From contig JAJNNQ010000139.1 in the NCBI GenBank assembly GCA_027886175.1, positions 868,001-932,000 of the forward strand: 64,000 bases of DNA, written 5' to 3'. The first letter of the stretch is position 1, and every line of letters starts with the position of its first letter. Origin of the DNA: Phylloscopus collybita. Its lineage: Eukaryota > Chordata > Aves > Passeriformes > Phylloscopidae. A model generated the notes under the pieces. The model ran no database searches and had not been told where the DNA came from. It saw nothing but the letters and a program-made list of their open reading frames with translations. The position numbers and the translations under genes were made by a program. Shown in pieces: positions 23,951-36,450 of the stretch.

Positions 23951-25971
23951 ACAGCTTCTGGTCACCTTGTAGAAACTGTCCCAGCACAGTGCAGAGTCCC
24001 CGTGGCTAGTTCCTTGAAATACTTTTCCTGGCAGCAGCCCAGAGCTGTACTGAGTGCAGCAGGTGTCAGGCAGTCTCCTCTCGCCGTGTAGGTGCTTCTG
24101 TTTTGTGTTTGCAGCGTGCAGAGAAGCCCGCGTGCTTGCTGCTGCTTCCAGCAAGCCAAAACGCTTTTGCAGCCACTTTCCTGCCTTTTCCACAACAGGA
24201 TCACTGTCTAGCTGATTTACAGTTGCCTCTGCGTAGAGCAGCAAGAGGAGCAGCTCTGCCGGCTTTCCTGTGCTTCTGCATAGCAGAGCTGTCAAGAACG
24301 AGAAGCTGCGTTTTGCCGAGAAAGCAGCGCTTCGGGGAAGCACAGCCAGCGGCGTCTTCGGTACAGCCGCAGCTTGTGCGGAGAAGCGAAAGAGAGCCGG
24401 GGAAGAACGTGGAAAGCCGAACTCGGTCGCTGCAAGCGGGTGCTGGCGAACAGCTTCTGGTCACCTTGTAGAAACTGTCCCAGCACAGTGCAGAGTCCCC
24501 GTGGCTAGTTCCTTGAAATACCTTTCCTGGCAGCAGCCCAGAGCTGTACTGAGTGCAGCAGGTGTCAGGCCGTCTCCTCTCGCCGTGTAGGTGCTTCTGT
24601 TTTGTGTTTGCAGCGTGCAGAGAAGCCCGCGTGCTTGCTGCTGCTTCCAGCAAGCCAAAACGCTTTTGCAGCCACTTTCCTGCCTTTTCCACAACAGGAT
24701 CACTGTCTAGCTGATTTACAGTTGCCTCTGCGTAGAGCAGCTAGAGGAGCAGCTCTGCCGGCTTTCCTGTGCTTCTGCATAGCAGAGCTGTCAAGAACGA
24801 GAAGCTGCGTTTTGCCGAGAAAGCAGCGCTTCGCGGAAGCACAGCCAGCGGCGTCTTCGGTACAGCCGCAGCTTGTGTGGAGAAGCGAAAGAGAGCCGGG
24901 GAAGAACGTGGAAAGCCGAACTCGGTCGCTACAAGCGGGTGCTGGCGAACAGCTTCTGGTCACCTTGTAGAAACTCTCCCAGCACAGTGCAGAGTCCCCG
25001 TGGCTAGTTCCTTGAAATACCTTTCCTGGCAGCAGCCCAGAGCTGTACTGAGTGCAGCAGGTGTCAGGCAGTCTCCTCTCGCCGTGTAGGTGCTTCTGTT
25101 TTGTGTTTGCAGCGTGCAGAGAAGCCCGCGTGCTTGCTGCTGCTTCCAGCAAGCCAAAACGCTTTTGCAGCCACTTTCCTGCCTTTTCCACAACAGCATC
25201 ACTGTCTAGCTGATTTACAGTTGCCTCTGCGTAGAGCAGCTAGAGGAGCAGCTCTGCCGGCTTTCCTGTGCTTCTGCATAGCAGAGCTGTCAAGAACGAG
25301 AAGCTGCGTTTTGCCGAGAAAGCAGCGCTTCGCGGAAGCACAGCCAGCGGCGTCTTCGGTACAGCCGCAGCTTGTGCGGAGAAGCGAAAGAGAGCCGGGG
25401 AAGAACGTGGAAAGCCGAACTCGGTCGCTGCAAGCGGGTGCTGGCGAACAGCTTCTGGTCACCTTGTAGAAACTGTCCCAGCACAGTGCAGAGTCCCCGT
25501 GGCTAGTTCCTTGAAATACCTTTCCTGGCAGCAGCCCAGAGCTGTACTGAGTGCAGCAGGTGTCAGGCAGTCTCCTCTCGCCGTGTAGGTGCTTCTGTTT
25601 TGTGTTTGCAGCGTGCAGAGAAGCCCGCGTGCTTGCTGCTGCTTCCAGCAAGCCAAAACGCTTTTGCAGCCACTTTCCTGCCTTTTCCACAACAGGATCA
25701 CTGTCTAGCTGATTTACAGTTGCCTCTGCGTAGAGCAGCTAGAGGAGCAGCTCTGCCGGCTTTCCTGTGCTTCTGCATAGCAGAGCTGTCAAGAACGAGA
25801 AGCTGCGTTTTGCCGAGAAAGCAGCGCTTCGCGGAAGCACAGCCAGCGGCGTCTTCGGTACAGCCGCAGCTTGTGCGGAGAAGCGAAAGAGAGCCGGGGA
25901 AGAACGTGGAAAGCCGAACTCGGTCGCTGCAAGCGGGTGCTGGCGAACAGCTTCTGGTCACCTTGTAGAAA

Positions 25972-26470
25972 CTGTCCCAGCACAGTGCAGAGTCCCCGTG
26001 GCTAGTTCCTTGAAATACCTTTCCTGGCAGCAGCCCAGAGCTGTACTGAGTGCAGCAGGTGTCAGGCAGTCTCCTCTCTCCGTGTGGGTGCTTCTGTTTT
26101 GTGTTTGAAGCGTACAGAGAAGCCCTCGTTCTTGCTGCTGCTTCCAGCAAGCCAAAACTCTTTTGCAGCTACTTTCTGGCCTATTCCACAACAGGATCAC
26201 TGTCTAGCTGATTTACAGTTGCCTCTGCGTAGAGCAGCTAGAGGAGCAGCTCTGCCGGCTTTCCTGTGTTTCTGCATAGCAGAGCTGTCAAGAACGAGAA
26301 GCTGCGTTTTGCCGAGAAAGCAGCGCTTCGCGGAAGCACAGCCAGCGGCGTCTTCGGTACAGCCGCAGCTTGTGCGGAGAAGCGAAAGAGAGCCGGGGAA
26401 GAACGTGGAAAGCCGAACTCGGTCGCTGCAAGCGGGTGCTGGCGAACAGCTTCTGGTCACCTTGTAGAAA
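25972..26470 (+). repeat. Unit 9: divergent type-II monomer
   Basis: Between about 26,077 and 26,190 this unit differs from the majority at many clustered sites: CTCTCCGTGTGGG, TTTGAAGCGTACAG, CCCTCGTTC, AAACTCTTTTGCAGCTAC and TTTCTGGCCTATTCC. The rest of the unit is normal apart from TGTGTTTCTGC. It is the most divergent unit in the array. Other carriers of the variant patch are units 21, 44, 49, 54, 70 and 75. Confidence 0.85.
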
Positions 26471-28466
26471 CTGTCCCAGCACAGTGCAGAGTCCCCGTGG
26501 CTAGTTCCTTGAAATACCTTTCCTGGCAGCAGCCCAGAGCTGTACTGAGTGCAGCAGGTGTCAGGCCGTCTCCTCTCGCCGTGTAGGTGCTTCTGTTTTG
26601 TGTTTGCAGCGTGCAGAGAAGCCCGCGTTCTTGCTGCTGCTTCCAGCAAGCCAAAACGCTTTTGCAGCCACTTTCTTGCCTTTTCCACAACAGCATCACT
26701 GTCTAGCTGATTTACAGTTGCGTCTGCGTAGAGCAGCTAGAGGAGCAGCTCTGCCGGCTTTCCTGTGCTTCTGCATAGCAGAGCTGTCAAGAACGAGAAG
26801 CTGCGTTTTGCCGAGAAAGCAGCGCTTCGCGGAAGCACAGCCAGCGGCGTCTTCGGTACAGCCGCAGCTTGTGCGGAGAAGCGAAAGAGAGCCGGGGAAG
26901 AACGTGGAAAGCCGAACTCGGTCGCTGCAAGCGGGTGCTGGCGAACAGCTTCTGGTCACCTTGTAGAAACTGTCCCAGCACAGTGCAGAGTCCCCGTGGC
27001 TAGTTCCTTGAAATACCTTTCCTGGCAGCAGCCCAGAGCTGTACTGAGTGCAGCAGGTGTCAGGCAGTCTCCTCTCGCCGTGTAGGTGCTTCTGTTTTGT
27101 GTTTGCAGCGTGCAGAGAAGCCCGCGTGCTTGCTGCTGCTTCCAGCAAGCCAAAACGCTTTTGCAGCCACTTTCCTGCCTTTTCCACAACAGGATCACTG
27201 TCTAGCTGATTTACAGTTGCCTCTGCGTAGAGCAGCTAGAGGAGCAGCTCTGCCGGCTTTCCTGTGCTTCTGCATAGCAGAGCTGTCAAGAACGAGAAGC
27301 TGCGTTTTGCCGAGAAAGCAGCGCTTCGCAGAAGCACAGCCAGCGGCGTCTTCGGTACAGCCGCAGCTTGTGCGGAGAAGCGAAAGAGAGCCGGGGAAGA
27401 ACGTGGAAAGTTGAACTCGGTCGCTGCAAGCGGGTGCTGGCGAACAGCTTCTGGTCACCTTGTAGAAACTGTCCCAGCACAGTGCAGAGTCCCCGTGGCT
27501 AGTTCCTTGAAATACCTTTCCTGGCAGCAGCCCAGAGCTGTACTGAGTGCAGCAGGTGTCAGGCAGTCTCCTCTCGCCGTGTAGGTGCTTCTGTTTTGTG
27601 TTTGCAGCGTGCAGAGAAGCCCGCGTGCTTGCTGCTGCTTCCAGCAAGCCAAAACGCTTTTGCAGCCACTTTCCTTCCTTTTCCACAACAGGATCACTGT
27701 CTAGCTGATTTACAGTTGCCTCTGCGTAGAGCAGCTAGAGGAGCAGCTCTGCCGGCTTTCCTGTGCTTCTGCATAGCAGAGCTGTCAAGAACGAGAAGCT
27801 GCGTTTTGCCGAGAAAGCAGCGCTTCGCGGAAGCACAGCCAGTGGCGTCTTCGGTACAGCCGCAGCTTGTGCGGAGAAGCGAAAGAGAGCCGGGGAAGAA
27901 CGTGGAAAGCCGAACTCGGTCGCTACAAGCGGGTGCTGGCGAACAGCTTCTGGTCACCTTGTAGAAACTGTCCCAGCACAGTGCAGAGTCCCCGTGGCTA
28001 GTTCCTTGAAATACCTTTCCTGGCAGCAGCCCAGAGCTGTACTGAGTGCAGCAGGTGTCAGGCCGTCTCCTCTCGCCGTGTAGGTGCTTCTGTTTTGTGT
28101 TTGCAGCGTGCAGAGAAGCCCGCGTGCTTGCTGCTGCTTCCAGCAAGCCAAAACGCTTTTGCAGCCACTTTCCTGCCTTTTCCACAACAGGATCACTGTC
28201 TAGCTGATTTACAGTTGCCTCTGCGTAGAGCAGCTAGAGGAGCAGCTCTGCCGGCTTTCCTGTGCTTCTGCATAGCAGAGCTGTCAAGAACGAGAAGCTG
28301 CGTTTTGCCGAGAAAGCAGCGCTTCGCGGAAGCACAGCCAGCGGCGTCTTCGGTACAGCCGCAGCTTGTGCGGAGAAGCGAAAGAGAGCTGGGGAAGAAC
28401 GTGGAAAGCCGAACTCGGTCGCTGCAAGCGGGTGCTGGCGAACAGCTTCTGGTCACCTTGTAGAAA

Positions 28467-28965
28467 CTGTCCCAGCACAGTGCAGAGTCCCCGTGGCTAG
28501 TTCCTTGAAATACCTTTCCTGGCAGCAGCCCAGAGCTGTACTGAGTGCAGCAGGTGTCAGGCAGTCTCCTCTCGCCGTGTAGGTGCTTCTGTTTTGTGTT
28601 TGCAGCGTGCAGAGAAGCCCGCGTGCTTGCTGCTGCTTCCAGCAAGCCAAAACGCTTTTGCAGCCACTTTCCTGCCTTTTCCACAACAGGATCACTGTCT
28701 AGCTGATTTACAGTTGCCTCTGCGTAGAGCAGCTCGTGGAGCAGCTCTGCCGGCTTTCCTGTGCTTCTGCATAGCAGAGCTGTCAAGAACGAGAAGCTGC
28801 GTTTTGCCGAGAAAGCAGCGCTTCGCGGAAGCACAGCCAGCGGCGTCTTCGGTCCAGCCGCAGCTTGTGCGGAGAAGCGAAAGAGAGCCGGGGAAGAACG
28901 TGGAAAGCCAAACTCGGTCGCTGCAAGCGGGTGCTGGCGAACAGCTTCTGGTCACCTTGGAGAAA
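28467..28965 (+). repeat. Unit 14: marker unit with AGCTCGTGG
   Basis: The usual AGCTAGAGG is AGCTCGTGG at 28,731. The same change occurs only in unit 29 (36,216), exactly 15 units away. In both places the preceding unit (13 or 28) carries AGCTGGGG instead of AGCCGGGG. This two-unit association suggests an older 15-unit-spaced duplication in the left half of the array. Confidence 0.65.
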
Positions 28966-31959
28966 CTGTCCCAGCACAGTGCAGAGTCCCCGTGGCTAGT
29001 TCCTTGAAATACCTTTCCTGGCAGCAGCCCAGAGCTGTACTGAGTGCAGCAGGTGTCAGGCAGTCTCCTCTCGCCGTGTAGGTGCTTCTGTTTTGTGTTT
29101 GCAGCGTGCAGAGAAGCCCGCGTGCTTGCTGCTGCTTCCAGCAAGCCAAAACGCTTTTGCAGCCACTTTCCTGCCTTTTCCACAACAGGATCACTGTCTA
29201 GCTGATTTACAGTTGCCTCTGCGTAGAGCAGCTAGAGGAGCAGCTCTGCCGGCTTTCCTGTGCTTCTGCATAGCAGAGCTGTCAAGAACGAGAAGCTGCG
29301 TTTTGCCGAGAAAGCAGCGCTTCGCGGAAGCACAGCCAGCGGCGTCTTCGGTACAGCCGCAGCTTGTGCGGAGAAGCGAAAGAGAGCCGGGGAAGAACGT
29401 GGAAAGCCGAACTCGGTCGCTACAAGCGGGTGCTGGCGAACAGCTTCTGGTCACCTTGTAGAAACTGTCCCAGCACAGTGCAGAGTCCCCGTGGCTAGTT
29501 CCTTGATATACCTTTCCTGGCAGCAGCCCAGAGCTGTACTGAGTGCAGCAGGTGTCAGGCAGTCTCCTCTCGCCGTGTAGGTGCTTCTGTTTTGTGTTTG
29601 CAGCGTGCAGAGAAGCCCGCGTGCTTGCTGCTGCTTCCAGCAAGCCAAAACGCTTTTGCAGCCACTTTCCTGCCTTTTCCACAACAGGATCACTGTCTAG
29701 CTGATTTACAGTTGCCTCTGCGTAGAGCAGCTAGAGGAGCAGCTCTGCCGGCTTTCCTGTGCTTCTGCATAGCAGAGCTGTCAAGAACGAGAAGCTGCGT
29801 TTTGCCGAGAAAGCAGCGCTTCGCGAAAGCACAGCCAGCGGCGTCTTCGGTACAGCCGCAGCTTGTGCGGAGAAGCGAAAGAGAGCCGGGGAAGAACGTG
29901 GAAAGCCGAACTCGGTCGCTGCAAGCGGGTGCTGGCGAACAGCTTCTGGTCACCTTGTAGAAACTGTCCCAGCACAGTGCAGAGTCCCCGTGGCTAGTTC
30001 CTTGAAATACCTTTCCTGGCAGCAGCCCAGAGCTGTACTGAGTGCAGCAGGTGTCAGGCCGTCTCCTCTCGCCGTGTAGGTGCTTCTGTTTTGTGTTTGC
30101 AGCGTGCAGAGAAGCCCGCGTGCTTGCTGCTGCTTCCAGCAAGCCAAAACGCTTTTGCAGCCACTTTCCTGCCTTTTCCACAACAGGATCACTGTCTAGC
30201 TGATTTACAGTTGCCTCTGCGTAGAGCAGCTAGAGGAGCAGCTCTGCCGGCTTTCCTGTGCTTCTGCATAGCAGAGCTGTCAAGAACGAGAAGCTGCGTT
30301 TTGCCGAGAAAGCAGCGCTTCGCGGAAGCACAGCCAGCGCCGTCTTCGGTACAGCCGCAGCTTGTGCGGAGAAGCGAAAGAGAGCCGGGGAAGAACGTGG
30401 AAAGCCGAACTCGGTCGCTGCAACCGGGTGCTGGCGAACAGCTTCTGGTCACCTTGTAGAAACTGTCCCAGCACAGTGCAGAGTCCCCGTGGCTAGTTCC
30501 TTGAAATACCTTTCCTGGCAGCAGCCCAGAGCTGTACTGAGTGCAGCAGGTGTCAGGCAGTCTCCTCTCGCCGTGTAGGTGCTTCTGTTTTGTGTTTGCA
30601 GCGTGCAGAGAAGCCCGCGTGCTTGCTGCTGCTTCCAGCAAGCCAAAACGCTTTTGCAGCCACTTTCCTGCCTTTTCCACAACAGGATCACTGTCTAGCT
30701 GATTTACAGTTGCCTCTGCGTAGAGCAGCTAGAGGAGCAGCTCTGCCGGCTTTCCTGTGCTTCTGCATAGCAGAGCTGTCAAGAACGAGAAGCTGCGTTT
30801 TGCCGAGAAAGCAGCGCTTCGCGGAAGCACAGCCAGCGGCGTCTTCGGTACAGCCGCAGCTTGTGCGGAGAAGCGAAAGAGAGCCGGGGAAGAACGTGGA
30901 AAGCCGAACTCGGTCGCTACAAGCGGGTGCTGGCGGACAGCTTCTGGTCACCTTGTAGAAACTGTCCCAGCACAGTGCAGAGTCCCCGTGGCTAGTTCCT
31001 TGAAATACCTTTCCTGGCAGCAGCCCAGAGCTGTACTGAGTGCAGCAGGTGTCAGGCAGTCTCCTCTCGCCGTGTAGGTGCTTCTGTTTTGTGTTTGCAG
31101 CGTGCAGAGAAGCCCGCGTGCTTGCTGCTGCTTCCAGCAAGCCAAAACGCTTTTGCAGCCACTTTCCTGCCTTTTCCACAACAGGATCACTGTCTAGCTG
31201 ATTTACAGTTGCCTCTGCGTAGAGCAGCTAGAGGAGCAGCTCTGCCGGCTTTCCTGTGCTTCTGCATAGCAGAGCTGTCAAGAACGAGAAGCTGCGTTTT
31301 GCCGAGAAAGCAGCGCTTCGCGAAAGCACAGCCAGCGGCGTCTTCGGTACAGCCGCTGCTTGTGCGGAGAAGCGAAAGAAAGCCGGGGAAGAACGTGGAA
31401 AGCCGAACTCGGTCGCTGCAAGCGGGTGCTGGCGAACAGCTTCTGGTCACCTTGTAGAAACTGTCCCAGCACAGTGCAGAGTCCCCGTGGCTAGTTCCTT
31501 GAAATACCTTTCCTGGCAGCAGCCCAGAGCTGTACTGAGTGCAGCAGGTGTCAGGCCGTCTCCTCTCGCCGTGTAGGTGCTTCTGTTTTGTGTTTGCAGC
31601 GTGCAGAGAAGCCCGCGTGCTTGCTGCTGCTTCCAGCAAGCCAAAACGCTTTTGCAGCCACTTTCCTGCCTTTTCCACAACAGGATCACTGTCTAGCTGA
31701 TTTACAGTTGCCTCTGCGTAGAGCAGCTAGAGGAGCAGCTCTGCCGGCTTTCCTGTGCTTCTGCATAGCAGAGCTGTCAAGAACGAGAAGCTGCGTTTTG
31801 CCGAGAAAGCAGCGCTTCGCGGAAGCACAGCCAGCGGCGTCTTCGGTACAGCCGCAGCTTGTGCGGAGAAGCGAAAGAGAGCCGGGGAAGAACGTGGAAA
31901 GCCGAACTCGGTCGCTGCAAGCGGGTGCTGGCGAACAGCTTCTGGTCACCTTGTAGAAA

Positions 31960-32458
31960 CTGTCCCAGCACAGTGCAGAGTCCCCGTGGCTAGTTCCTTG
32001 AAATACCTTTCCTGGCAGCAGCCCAGAGCTGTACTGAGTGCAGCAGGTGTCAGGCAGTCTCCTCTCGCCGTGTGGGTGCTTCTGTTTTGTGTTTGCAGCG
32101 TGCAGAGAAGCCCTCGTTCTTGCTGCTGCTTCCAGCAAGCCAAAACTCTTTTGCAGCCACTTTCTGGCCTATTCCACAACAGGATCACTGTCTAGCTGAT
32201 TTACAGTTGCCTCTGCGTAGAGCAGCTAGAGGAGCAGCTCTGCCGGCTTTCCTGTGTTTCTGCATAGCAGAGCTGTCAAGAACGAGAAGCTGCGTTTTGC
32301 CGAGAAAGCAGCGCTTCGCGGAAGCACAGCCAGCGGCGTCTTCGGTACAGCCGCAGCTTGTGCGGAGAAGCGAAAGAGAGCCGGGGAAGAACGTGGAAAG
32401 CCGAACTCGGTCGCTGCAAGCGGGTGCTGGCGAACAGCTTCTGGTCACCTTGTAGAAA
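31960..32458 (+). repeat. Unit 21: type-II monomer
   Basis: The unit carries GTGTGGGTGC, CCCTCGTTC, AAACTCTTTTG and CTGGCCTATTCC followed by TGTGTTTCTGC, but has the majority TTTGCAGCGTGCAG. It is therefore a less divergent form of the unit 9 type. Units 54 (48,427-48,925) and 75 (58,906-59,404) have the same pattern. Confidence 0.85.
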
Positions 32459-35400
32459 CTGTCCCAGCACAGTGCAGAGTCCCCGTGGCTAGTTCCTTGA
32501 AATACCTTTCCTGGCAGCAGCCCAGAGCTGTACTGAGTGCAGCAGGTGTCAGGCAGTCTCCTCTCGCCGTGTAGGTGCTTCTGTTTTGTGTTTGCAGCGT
32601 GCAGAGAAGCCCGCGTGCTTGCTGCTGCTTCCAGCAAGCCAAAACGCTTTTGCAGCCACTTTCCTGCCTTTTCCACAACAGGATCACTGTCTAGCTGATT
32701 TACAGTTGCCTCTGCGTAGAGCAGCTAGAGGAGCAGCTCTGCCGGCTTTCCTGTGCTTCTGCATAGCAGAGCTGTCAAGAACGAGAAGCTGCGTTTTGCC
32801 GAGAAAGCAGCGCTTCGCGGAAGCACAGCCAGCGGCGTCTTCGGTACAGCCGCAGCTTGTGCGGAGAAGCGAAAGAGAGCTGGGGAAGAACGTGGAAAGC
32901 CGAACTCGGTCGCTGCAAGCGGGTGCTGGCGAACAGCTTCTGGTCACCTTGTAGAAACTGTCCCAGCACAGTGCAGAGTCCCCGTGGCTAGTTCCTTGAA
33001 ATACCTTTCCTGGCAGCAGCCCAGAGCTGTACTGAGTGCAGCAGGTGTCAGGCCGTCTCCTCTCGCCGTGTAGGTGCTTCTGTTTTGTGTTTGCAGCGTG
33101 CAGAGAAGCCCGCGTGCTTGCTGCTGCTTCCAGCAAGCCAAAACGCTTTTGCAGCCACTTTCCTGCCTTTTCCACAACAGCATCACTGTCTAGCTGATTT
33201 ACAGTTGCCTCTGCGTAGAGCAGCTAGAGGAGCAGCTCTGCCGGCTTTCCTGTGCTTCTGCATAGCAGAGCTGTCAAGAACGAGAAGCTGCGTTTTGCCG
33301 AGAAAGCAGCGCTTCGCGGAAGCACAGCCAGCGGCGTCTTCGGTACAGCCGCAGCTTGTGCGGAGAAGCGAAAGAGAGCCGGGGAAGAACGTGGAAAGCC
33401 GAACTCGGTCGCTGCAAGCGGGTGCTGGCGAACAGCTTCTGGTCACCTTGTAGAAACTGTCCCAGCACAGTGCAGAGTCCCCGTGGCTAGTTCCTTGAAA
33501 TACCTTTCCTGGCAGCAGCCCAGAGCTGTACTGAGTGCAGCAGGTGTCAGGCCGTCTCCTCTCGCCGTGTAGGTGCTTCTGTTTTGTGTTTGCAGCGTGC
33601 AGAGAAGCCCGCGTGCTTGCTGCTGCTTCCAGCAAGCCAAAACGCTTTTGCAGCCACTTTCCTGCCTTTTCCACAACAGCATCACTGTCTAGCTGATTTA
33701 CAGTTGCCTCTGCGTAGAGCAGCTAGAGGAGCAGCTCTGCCGGCTTTCCTGTGCTTCTGCATAGCAGAGCTGTCAAGAACGAGAAGCTGCGTTTTGCCGA
33801 GAAAGCAGCGCTTCGCGGAAGCACAGCCAGCGGCGTCTTCGGTACAGCCGCAGCTTGTGCGGAGAAGCGAAAGAGAGCCGGGGAAGAACGTGGAAAGTTG
33901 AACTCGGTCGCTGCAAGCGGGTGCTGGCGAACAGCTTCTGGTCACCTTGTAGAAACTGTCCCAGCACAGTGCAGAGTCCCCGTGGCTAGTTCCTTGAAAT
34001 ACCTTTCCTGGCAGCAGCCCAGAGCTGTACTGAGTGCAGCAGGTGTCAGGCAGTCTCCTCTCGCCGTGTAGGTGCTTCTGTTTTGTGTTTGCAGCGTGCA
34101 GAGAAGCCCGCGTTCTTGCTGCTGCTTCCAGCAAGCCAAAACGCTTTTGCAGCCACTTTCCTGCCTTTTCCACAACAGGATCACTGTCTAGCTGATTTAC
34201 AGTTGCCTCTGCGTAGAGCAGCTAGAGGAGCAGCTCTGCCGGCTTTCCTGTGCTTCTGCATAGCAGAGCTGTCAAGAACGAGAAGCTGCGTTTTGCCGAG
34301 AAAGCAGCGCTTCGCGAAAGCACAGCCAGCGGCGTCTTCGGTACAGCCGCAGCTTGTGCGGAGAAGCGAAAGAGAGCCGGGGAAGAACGTGGAAAGCCGA
34401 ACTCGGTCGCTGCAAGCGGGTGCTGGCGAACAGCTTCTGGTCACCTTGTAGAAACTGTCCCAGCACAGTGCAGAGTCCCCGTGGCTAGTTCCTTGAAATA
34501 CCTTTCCTGGCAGCAGCCCAGAGCTGTACTGAGTGCAGCAGGTGTCAGGCCGTCTCCTCTCGCCGTGTAGGTGCTTCTGTTTTGTGTTTGCAGCGTGCAG
34601 AGAAGCCCGCGTTCTTGCTGCTGCTTCCAGCAAGCCAAAACGCTTTTGCAGCCACTTTCCTGCCTTTTCCACAACAGCATCACTGTCTAGCTGATTTACA
34701 GTTGCCTCTGCGTAGAGCAGCTAGAGGAGCAGCTCTGCCGGCTTTCCTGTGCTTCTGCATAGCAGAGCTGTCAAGAACGAGAAGCTGCGTTTTGCCGAGA
34801 AAGCAGCGCTTCGCGGAAGCACAGCCAGCGGCGTCTTCGGTACAGCCGCAGCTTGTGCGGAGAAGCGAAAGAGAGCCGGGGAAGAACGTGGAAAGCCGAA
34901 CTCGGTCGCTGCAAGCGGGTGCTGGCGAACAGCTTCTGGTCACCTTGTACAAACTGTCCCAGCACAGTGCAGAGTCCCCGTGGCTAGTTCCTTGAAATAC
35001 CTTTCCTGGCAGCAGCCCAGAGCTGTACTGAGTGCAGCAGGTGTCAGGCCGTCTCCTCTCGCCGTGTAGGTGCTTCTGTTTTGTGTTTGCAGCGTGCAGA
35101 GAAGCCCGCGTGCTTGCTGCTGCTTCCAGCAAGCCAAAACGCTTTTGCAGCCACTTTCCTGCCTTTTCCACAACAGCATCACTGTCTAGCTGATTTACAG
35201 TTGCCTCTGCGTAGAGCAGCTAGAGGAGCAGCTCTGCCGGCTTTCCTGTGCTTCTGCATAGCAGAGCTGTCAAGAACGAGAAGCTGCGTTTTGCCGAGAA
35301 AGCAGCGCTTCGCGGAAGCACAGCCAGCGGCGTCTTCGGTACAGCCGCAGCTTGTGCGGAGAAGCGAAAGAGAGCCGGGGAAGAACGTGGAAAGCCGAAC

Positions 35401-35951
35401 TCGGTCGCTGCAAGCGGGTGCTGGCGAACAGCTTCTGGTCACCTTGTAGAAACTGTCCCAGCACAGTGCAGAGTCCCCGTGGCTAGTTCCTTGAAATACC
35501 TTTCCTGGCAGCAGCCCAGAGCTGTACTGAGTGCAGCAGGTGTCAGGCCGTCTCCTCTCGCCGTGTAGGTGCTTCTGTTTTGTGTTTGCAGCGTGCAGAG
35601 AAGCCCGCGTTCTTGCTGCTGCTTCCAGCAAGCCAAAACGCTTTTGCAGCCACTTTCCTGCCTTTTCCACAACAGCATCACTGTCTAGCTGATTTACAGT
35701 TGCCTCTGCGTAGAGCAGCTAGAGGAGCAGCTCTGCCGGCTTTCCTGTGCTTCTGCATAGCAGAGCTGTCAAGAACGAGAAGCTGCGTTTTGCCGAGAAA
35801 GCAGCGCTTCGCGGAAGCACAGCCAGCGGCGTCTTCGGTACAGCCGCAGCTTGTGCGGAGAAGCGAAAGAGAGCTGGGGAAGAACGTGGAAAGCCGAACT
35901 CGGTCGCTGCAAGCGGGTGCTGGCGAACAGCTTCTGGTCACCTTGTAGAAA

Positions 35952-36450
35952 CTGTCCCAGCACAGTGCAGAGTCCCCGTGGCTAGTTCCTTGAAATACCT
36001 TTCCTGGCAGCAGCCCAGAGCTGTACTGAGTGCAGCAGGTGTCAGGCAGTCTCCTCTCGCCGTGTAGGTGCTTCTGTTTTGTGTTTGCAGCGTGCAGAGA
36101 AGCCCGCGTGCTTGCTGCTGCTTCCAGCAAGCCAAAACGCTTTTGCAGCCACTTTCCTGCCTTTTCCACAACAGGATCACTGTCTAGCTGATTTACAGTT
36201 GCCTCTGCGTAGAGCAGCTCGTGGAGCAGCTCTGCCCGCTTTCCTGTGCTTCTGCATAGCAGAGCTGTCAAGAACGAGAAGCTGCGTTTTGCCGAGAAAG
36301 CAGCGCTTCGCGGAAGCACAGCCAGCGGCGTCTTCGGTACAGCCGCAGCTTGTGCGGAGAAGCGAAAGAGAGCCGGGGAAGAACGTGGAAAGCCGAACTC
36401 GGTCGCTGCAAGCGGGTGCTGGCGAACAGCTTCTGGTCACCTTGTAGAAA
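35952..36450 (+). repeat. Unit 29: partner of unit 14
   Basis: The unit shares AGCTCGTGG with unit 14 and follows a unit with AGCTGGGG, as unit 14 does. It also has CTGCCCGCTTTCC, a change seen again only in units 41 and 67. Its neighbours otherwise differ from those of unit 14, so the old duplication has been reshuffled. Confidence 0.6.

Larger units (their letters stand above)
23477..23975 (+). repeat. Unit 4: representative 499-bp monomer
   Basis: This unit matches the majority base at nearly every position and can serve as a reference. Landmarks in order are CCCAGCACAGTGCAGAG (start), a pyrimidine-rich stretch ending TTTGCAG (23,594-23,615), a hairpin (23,635-23,657), an imperfect hairpin (23,736-23,758), and a CpG-dense purine-rich segment (23,804-23,950). 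Three two-state sites separate subfamilies: unit position 97 (A or C), 159 (G or T) and 224 (G or C). Confidence 0.9.

Noticed and set aside
24201..24692. 163-codon open frame on the minus strand, repeated in nearly every 499-bp unit, extended to 213 codons at 23,702-24,343, 28,193-28,834 and 35,678-36,319
   Set aside because: The frame is conserved only because the units are nearly identical. There is no recognisable domain, the period is not a multiple of three, and the longer versions arise from single changes at the CTAG stop (AGCAAGAGG or AGCTCGTGG). It has the look of chance open frame in GC-rich DNA.
24602..24970. 122-codon plus-strand open frame in each unit, with a leucine- and alanine-rich start that could resemble a signal peptide
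   Set aside because: It overlaps two other equally long frames on both strands and shows no sign of selection on codon position. Frameshift-free repetition follows from the constant 499-bp length.
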